From contig JAJXTS010000008.1 in assembly GCA_021783595.1 (NCBI GenBank), positions 1-36,673 of the forward strand: 36,673 nucleotides of DNA, given 5' to 3'. This stretch comes from Chloroflexota bacterium (lineage in GTDB: Bacteria; Chloroflexota; Limnocylindria; Limnocylindrales; CSP1-4). The notes beneath the pieces are model-generated. The model worked only from the letters and a program-made list of their open reading frames with translations, ran no database searches and was not told the DNA's origin. The position numbers and the translations under genes are program-made. Positions 31,106 through 36,673 of the stretch are shown here, one piece after another. Numbering within the stretch: position 1 is the first letter of the stretch; every line of letters begins with the position of its first letter.

Positions 31106-31732
31106 ATGGTCCTCGAACCGGCACGGGCCGACGGGCGGGTCCTGCTCTGCGGGCGTGCGATGAGCGCCGAGCGGGACCCCGACGAGGCCTACCGCTTCGT
31201 CGAGGAGCTGTTCGCCAGGCACCAGAACGAGATCTACGCCTACCTGCTGCGGATGCTGCGGGACGCCGAGCTTGCCGCGGACCTCACGCAGGACGCCTTC
31301 GTGAAGGCGTACCGGGCGTATGACGCGCTGCAGAAGCCCGAAAACGCGCGGGCGTGGCTCTACCAGATCGCCCACCGCGTGGCGCTCGACGACCTGCGCC
31401 GGCGGCGGATCGTGCGCTTCGTCCCGCTCGTGGGCGAGGCGCGGAGCTCGGTGCCCTCCGCGGAGCACCTGGCGATGGACTCCCGGCTGTCGGGCGACCT
31501 GCAGCGTGCGCTCGAGCGGATCCCCGAGCGCCAGCGGCGCGCCCTGCTCCTCGCCGAGCTCCACGACCTGACTGGCCTCGAGCTCGCTTCCGCCCTCGGG
31601 GTCTCGCACGTGGCGGCGCGAGCGCTGCTGACCCGGGCCCGGGAGAGCCTCCGGCAGGCCCTGGCGGCCGAGCGGGCCGCCGACACCAAGCGCGAGGCCG
31701 ACCGCGACGCGGCACGGGGGCACGATCGGTGA
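31106..31732 (+). CDS. ECF RNA polymerase sigma factor
   Basis: The 208-aa protein is a sigma-70 family group IV factor. Region 2 is FVEELFARHQNEIYAYLLRMLRDAELAADLTQDAFVKAYRAYDALQKPENARAWLYQIAHRVALDDLRRRR (about 31-101). Region 4 is LERIPERQRRALLLAELHDLTGLELASALGVSHVAARALLTRARESLRQ (about 139-187). It directs polymerase to a small set of promoters when released by its anti-sigma, encoded next with a 4-base overlap (GTGA). ATG 31106 has GGAGG 4 bases upstream; ATG 31160 is a possible later start. Such factors usually drive their own operon. Confidence 0.95.
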   Translation: MVLEPARADGRVLLCGRAMSAERDPDEAYRFVEELFARHQNEIYAYLLRMLRDAELAADLTQDAFVKAYRAYDALQKPENARAWLYQIAHRVALDDLRRRRIVRFVPLVGEARSSVPSAEHLAMDSRLSGDLQRALERIPERQRRALLLAELHDLTGLELASALGVSHVAARALLTRARESLRQALAAERAADTKREADRDAARGHDR

Positions 31733-33828
31733 CTGGCCAGCCGCGGGGTCGCGGCCATGACCGCGCCCGCCAGCTCGCGGTGGCGCGCGCCGACGGGCTG
31801 CTCGCCCCGGCCGACGAGGCGTGGCTGGCGGACCACCTCGGTCACTGTGACGCGTGCGCCGTGGTCGCGGCCGAGTACGAGGGGCAGCACGCGCTGTTCG
31901 AGGAGCTGCGCGCCTGGCGTCCCGAGCCGCCCCGCGACCTATGGGCGCGGACCTCCGCCGCCCTGGACGCGGAGCGCGGCCGCGGCGGCCGCCGCGATCC
32001 CTGGCGACGACCGCGACGCGGGCCGAGCTCGCCCAGGCGCCGCTCATTCGCCCCGGTCGCGGCCGGCGTCCTGACGCTCGCGCTCGTGGGCGTGAGCCTG
32101 CTGGGCGTCAGCTCGCTCGTGCCGGGCGAGAGCAGCGCCGGCCCGACCCCGATTGCCGTCGCCGCCGCCGCGGACGTCCAGGTCATCGTGCGCGGGGCTG
32201 ACGGCAACCTCCAGGTGCTGAGCCGCCCGGTGGACCAGGTGTGCCCCGTCAGCGTCTCGTCCTGCGGGGCGCAGCCCACGTTCTCGGTGACCTCGGCCGT
32301 CAGCGGCGACTGGTCGGCGACGGGCCTCGTGGGGGCCATGTCACCGACCGGCGGCCAGATGGTGGTGGTTGCCAAGTCGTCCGGCGCCGACGGCGTGTAT
32401 GTCATCCCGGTGAAGCGCCCCGCCGCGGCTCCGGGCCAACCGGCCGGCTCGGGCGCGATGTCCTCCGCGTCGCCATCGGGCGCGGTGTCGGCCACGGCAT
32501 CCCCGGCGCGGCCGAGCGCCCGGCCGCGCACGCCGACCGCGACGTCGGCAGCGCGGCCCCGGAAGTCGGCGTCCGCGCCTGCGACCGAGGCCACCGCGCG
32601 GCCCGGCGCGAGTCCCGCGCTGACGCCGTTCGATTCGCCCGTGCCGTCCGGCGTGGCGCCGAGCGCCGTCCCCGCGTCCGCCCTGCCGGGCGCGTCCGAT
32701 GCCGCCCCCGCCGGCTCGGGCTCAACGCTCGCGTCCGGCGCCGCGACGGGATCGGGGTCGCCGGCCGGCACCCCGGCGACCCTCCAGCCCGCGCCCGAGA
32801 CGGCGACCCAGATCGCCAGCGGGATCACCGTGGTCGGCTCGCCGGTGTATGCGCCCGGCGGCGGGAGCCTCGCGTTCGCGGCCCGGCCGTCGGACGACGC
32901 CACCGGCCCCGACATCTACGTGTGGTCGCCCGGCGACGTGGCGGCGCGGGCGGTCACCTCCGACCATGCCAGCTGGCTCGCCGGCTGGGCGGCAAGCGGG
33001 ATCCTGGTGAGCCGGGTCGTCGGCGGTGTCCCGTCCACCTACCTTCTGGACCTCGCCACGGGCCTGTCAGCCGAGGTCGGCGGACCCGGCACCTGGCTGC
33101 CGGCGGTGTCGCCGGACGGCACGATGGCGGTCTGGTGGTCCGGGACCGTCAGGCTCGCCCCCGACGGCCTGTCCTGGGTTCCCGACCTCGGCCAGCTCGT
33201 CGTCGGCGGCTGGTCGGGGGTCCCGACAGGGCCGTACGAGCCGGCCCCCCCGGCCAGTCCGCCCGCCATCGCGCCGTCCGCCGGTCCGCCGGCCAGCGGC
33301 CTTCCCGCCACGCCCAGCCCCACGCCTACCCCAACGCCCAGCCCCGCGCCTACCCCAACGCCCAGCCCCGCGCCTACCCCAACGCCCAGCCCCACGCCTA
33401 CCCCAACGCCCGACCCCGCCAGCCTGACCGCACCGTTCGTCGGCGTCGGGTCACCGGTCTGGGCGAGCCCGTCGGCCGACGCGACCCCGGCCCCCCAGCC
33501 GCTCGTGGCCGAACCGCCGGTCGGCTGGCAGGCGCGCTGGTCCGACGACGGCGGCGCCCTCGCCATCTGGACGGCCGCGCAGGACGGGTCGCCCGACGGC
33601 CAGCTCAGCCTCTACCGGCTGGACCCCCTCACGCACATGCCGGATCTGGGCAGCCCGATGCTGGGGGCGACGCCCGCCAGCCCAGACTTCTCGCTGCGGG
33701 CCGGGCGTCTGGTGTGGACCTCCTCGGCGGACGACGCGGCGGGCGTGGTCGATGTGCTCGCCTGGTCGGGCGCGGTGTACGGGCGCATCGCGATGCCCGC
33801 GATGGGGGTCGGGACCGTCCTTCCCTGA
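31729..33828 (+). CDS. Membrane-anchored zinc-finger anti-sigma factor with large outer domain
   Basis: The protein has 699 aa and starts at GTG 31729 inside the sigma gene. Residues 15-60 form the anti-sigma zinc finger with H36-x3-C40-x2-C43 (DHLGHCDAC), which would hold the sigma factor in the cytoplasm. A basic stretch and one membrane helix (about 107-131) follow. The outer part has a Ser/Pro/Ala-rich linker (230-360), beta-propeller-like repeats (VVGSPVYAPGGGSLAFAAR, WLPAVSPDGTMAVWWSG, WQARWSDDGGALAIWTA), split by a Pro/Thr repeat (about 525-565). This outer part is far larger than in most anti-sigmas and may sense cell-wall or outside signals. Proteolytic release on stress is the usual mode in the family and is inferred here. 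Confidence 0.87.
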   Translation: MTGQPRGRGHDRARQLAVARADGLLAPADEAWLADHLGHCDACAVVAAEYEGQHALFEELRAWRPEPPRDLWARTSAALDAERGRGGRRDPWRRPRRGPSSPRRRSFAPVAAGVLTLALVGVSLLGVSSLVPGESSAGPTPIAVAAAADVQVIVRGADGNLQVLSRPVDQVCPVSVSSCGAQPTFSVTSAVSGDWSATGLVGAMSPTGGQMVVVAKSSGADGVYVIPVKRPAAAPGQPAGSGAMSSASPSGAVSATASPARPSARPRTPTATSAARPRKSASAPATEATARPGASPALTPFDSPVPSGVAPSAVPASALPGASDAAPAGSGSTLASGAATGSGSPAGTPATLQPAPETATQIASGITVVGSPVYAPGGGSLAFAARPSDDATGPDIYVWSPGDVAARAVTSDHASWLAGWAASGILVSRVVGGVPSTYLLDLATGLSAEVGGPGTWLPAVSPDGTMAVWWSGTVRLAPDGLSWVPDLGQLVVGGWSGVPTGPYEPAPPASPPAIAPSAGPPASGLPATPSPTPTPTPSPAPTPTPSPAPTPTPSPTPTPTPDPASLTAPFVGVGSPVWASPSADATPAPQPLVAEPPVGWQARWSDDGGALAIWTAAQDGSPDGQLSLYRLDPLTHMPDLGSPMLGATPASPDFSLRAGRLVWTSSADDAAGVVDVLAWSGAVYGRIAMPAMGVGTVLP
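33315..33412 (+). repeat. 24-base tandem repeat inside the anti-sigma gene
   Basis: Four units, with CGCCTACCCCAACGCCC starting at 33323, 33347, 33371 and 33395, encode eight-residue Pro/Thr/Ser units (PTPTPTPS or PAPTPTPS). Such flexible spacers are common in surface proteins. Unit number is likely to vary between strains. Confidence 0.85.
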
Positions 33829-33904
33829 CGCCAGGCGGGCCGCGCCGACCGGGGGCCGACGCCGTGCGCCGCGGGTCTCGGCTTGCGCTCGCGCCGGAAT
33901 GCGC

Positions 33905-33910
33905 TAGATT
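33905..33910 (+). promoter_or_regulatory. -10 box TAGATT before the RlpA-like gene
   Basis: TAGATT ends 9 bases before ATG 33920. No Shine-Dalgarno is present, fitting a leaderless or near-leaderless message. Confidence 0.45.
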
Positions 33911-33919
33911 CCCGTCCTT

Positions 33920-34471
33920 ATGCGACGCAGTGCGGTCGTCGCGGCCTCGGCGCTCATCGCCGCCGCCGCCCTGATCGGATTGCCAGGACCCGCGAGCTCG
34001 ACGGCCCCCTCGCCGGCCCGGGAACTCCCGGCAGCCGCCTTCATGCAGATGCAGATCCCAACGGGCGCCCCGGCATCCTCGCCGGCGGCGGGGCTTGACG
34101 CTGGGCTTCGCGCCGCCGGGTTCCTGGGTGTCGGGACGCAGTTGGTCGAGCGGGGCTCGGCGCCATCGGTGCCCACCTCGCGGCCATCGGTTTCGCTGCC
34201 GCCGGTGAGCGTCGGAACTGACTGGAAGCCGGGGCGGTACACGCTGTCGGGGATCGCCACGTTCTACGACGCCGGCACCACCGCGATGCGCCTGCCGTAC
34301 GGCACGATGGTTCGCATCTGCGGTCCCGGCGGCTGCATCCTGCGCACCGTGACCGACTTCGGGCCGCAGGGCGCCGGTCGCATCGTGGACCTCTACCGCC
34401 CGGACTTCTTCTCCGTCTGCGGGTGCGCCCCGTGGGCAGGCACCGCGCGGGTGACGGTCACGGTGTACTGA
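33920..34471 (+). CDS. Secreted double-psi beta-barrel (RlpA-like) protein
   Basis: The protein has 183 aa. The signal peptide covers residues 1-27 (cleavage near ASS-TAP), then a Pro/Ser/Ala-rich linker of about 75 aa. The C-terminal 80 residues are a double-psi beta-barrel: LSGIATFYDAG, LPYGTMVRICGPGGCILRTVTDFGP, GRIVDLYRPDFFSVCGC. The layout GT-V-V...V-D-GP...GRIVDL is that of RlpA and expansin-like domains. The RlpA catalytic region is only partly kept (TDFGP where RlpA has NDRGP), so glycan-cleaving activity is uncertain; cell-wall binding is likely. Four Cys (CGPGGC, CGC) suggest disulfides. It follows the sigma/anti-sigma pair by 91 bases and may belong to its envelope regulon. Confidence 0.75.
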   Translation: MRRSAVVAASALIAAAALIGLPGPASSTAPSPARELPAAAFMQMQIPTGAPASSPAAGLDAGLRAAGFLGVGTQLVERGSAPSVPTSRPSVSLPPVSVGTDWKPGRYTLSGIATFYDAGTTAMRLPYGTMVRICGPGGCILRTVTDFGPQGAGRIVDLYRPDFFSVCGCAPWAGTARVTVTVY

Positions 34472-34528
34472 GCCCGGCGTCACGGCGCTCCCCGGGGACG
34501 CGAGCCGCCCCGCAGCCTCCGGGCGCGG

Positions 34529-36203
<1,675 letters not shown>

Positions 36204-36207
<4 letters not shown>

Positions 36208-36673
36208 GCGCGAACGGCGGGCACGACGCGACGATCTGCGGCTGGGCGGTGGACCCGGCGGCCGGGCGGGAGGGCGCCGTGGAGGCCGTGGTGCGGGGGG
36301 GCGTGCTGGAGCGGCTGACCTGGCTCTCGGGTTCCGCGGCCGACGGGCTCGGCCCGACGGACCGGCTGATCCTGCCGGGTCTCGTGGACATGCACGCCCA
36401 CTTCCGGGAGCCCGGCAACGAGGACGCCGAGACGGTGGCCACGGGCCTCGCCGCGGCGGCGCACGGCGGGTTCACGGCCGTCGCGCTGATGCCCAACACC
36501 ACCCCCGCGCTGGACGACCCGTCGGTCCTGGCGCGGGTTCGGGCGGCGGCGGCCGCAACCGGATCGCCGGTGCGCGTGCTGGCGCACGGCGCGGTGTCGG
36601 CCGGGCGCAAGGGCGAGACGCTGTCCGCGATGGGCGAGCTGGCCGATGCCGGCGTGGTGGGGTTCTCGGACGA
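36204..36673 (+). CDS. pyrC: Dihydroorotase, 5' part only (cut by window end)
   Basis: The first 156 residues are seen, from GTG 36204 (overlap GTGA with pyrB). The enzyme closes carbamoyl aspartate to dihydroorotate, the third step of the pathway. The metal motif LILPGLVDMHAHFREPG (H64, H66) and the later VALMPNTTPALDDP (substrate-binding Asn) are typical of class I dihydroorotase. The fragment ends near GVVGFSD, where family members continue to the Lys and His metal ligands. The first 55 residues are the small beta-sandwich common to amidohydrolases. Confidence 0.95.

Noticed and set aside
33315-33412. CRISPR or regulatory array from the 24-base tandem repeat
   Set aside because: Units abut with no spacers and code in frame for a Pro/Thr linker of the anti-sigma factor.

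Overview
The window is about 36.7 kb of very GC-rich DNA with about 30 protein genes, one tRNA and no rRNA. Genes are short-spaced, often overlap by 4 or 8 bases (ATGA, GTGA), use GTG starts freely, and are often preceded by a TAGACT-like -10 box. Several secreted proteins have Ala-rich signal peptides, and there is no sign of outer-membrane machinery. The gene mix (PyrR with pyrB and pyrC, fused dihydropyrimidine dehydrogenase, Ig-like secreted proteins, zinc-finger anti-sigma) suggests a high-GC, probably uncultured Chloroflexota (Limnocylindria/Ellin6529-like) or a related Terrabacteria lineage. This is inference; no marker gene settles it.

Layout. 0-1.8 kb: an AbiEi/AbiEii (type IV toxin-antitoxin) pair next to tRNA-Gly(CCC), flanked by an imperfect repeat of the tRNA 3' end. 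2.1-3.9 kb: two small secreted proteins around a decayed, lipoprotein-like stretch. 4.0-7.3 kb: an isochorismatase-fold/cytidylate-kinase-like pair, divergent from a 14-TM drug exporter. 7.3-8.9 kb: an ArsR-type regulator with a long N-terminal domain and a small downstream gene; each is preceded by the same kind of 20-bp inverted repeat. 8.9-9.4 kb: a gene-free repeat cluster. 9.4-11.5 kb: panB and an unrecognised 426-aa protein. 11.8-14.4 kb: PreT and PreA fused in one 861-aa protein, followed by a clear terminator. 14.6-16.8 kb: a 726-aa secreted repeat protein. 17.0-19.0 kb: an MFS transporter and a YkoP-like protein. 19.3-23.9 kb: a secreted helical protein, an OmpR-type two-component system and a GT-C glycosyltransferase. 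24.0-28.8 kb: a Usp-like protein, an aldehyde-dehydrogenase-fold protein and an Old-Yellow-Enzyme/FAD oxidoreductase. 29.2-31.0 kb: lipB and a GalT-like protein with an altered active site. 31.1-34.5 kb: an ECF sigma factor, its membrane-anchored anti-sigma with a large outer domain, and a double-psi beta-barrel protein. 34.5 kb to the end: pyrR-pyrB-pyrC (truncated by the window).

Most striking items: (i) the pyr leader carries two tandem copies of a sequence matching the PyrR-binding RNA loop, directly before a strong Shine-Dalgarno and an 8-codon leader ORF whose stop overlaps the pyrR start; (ii) the shared operators of the ArsR-like regulator and its small companion gene; (iii) the one-chain PreTA enzyme; (iv) the unknown panB partner; (v) the tRNA-like repeat around AbiE. 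I see no CRISPR array, transposase or integrase.
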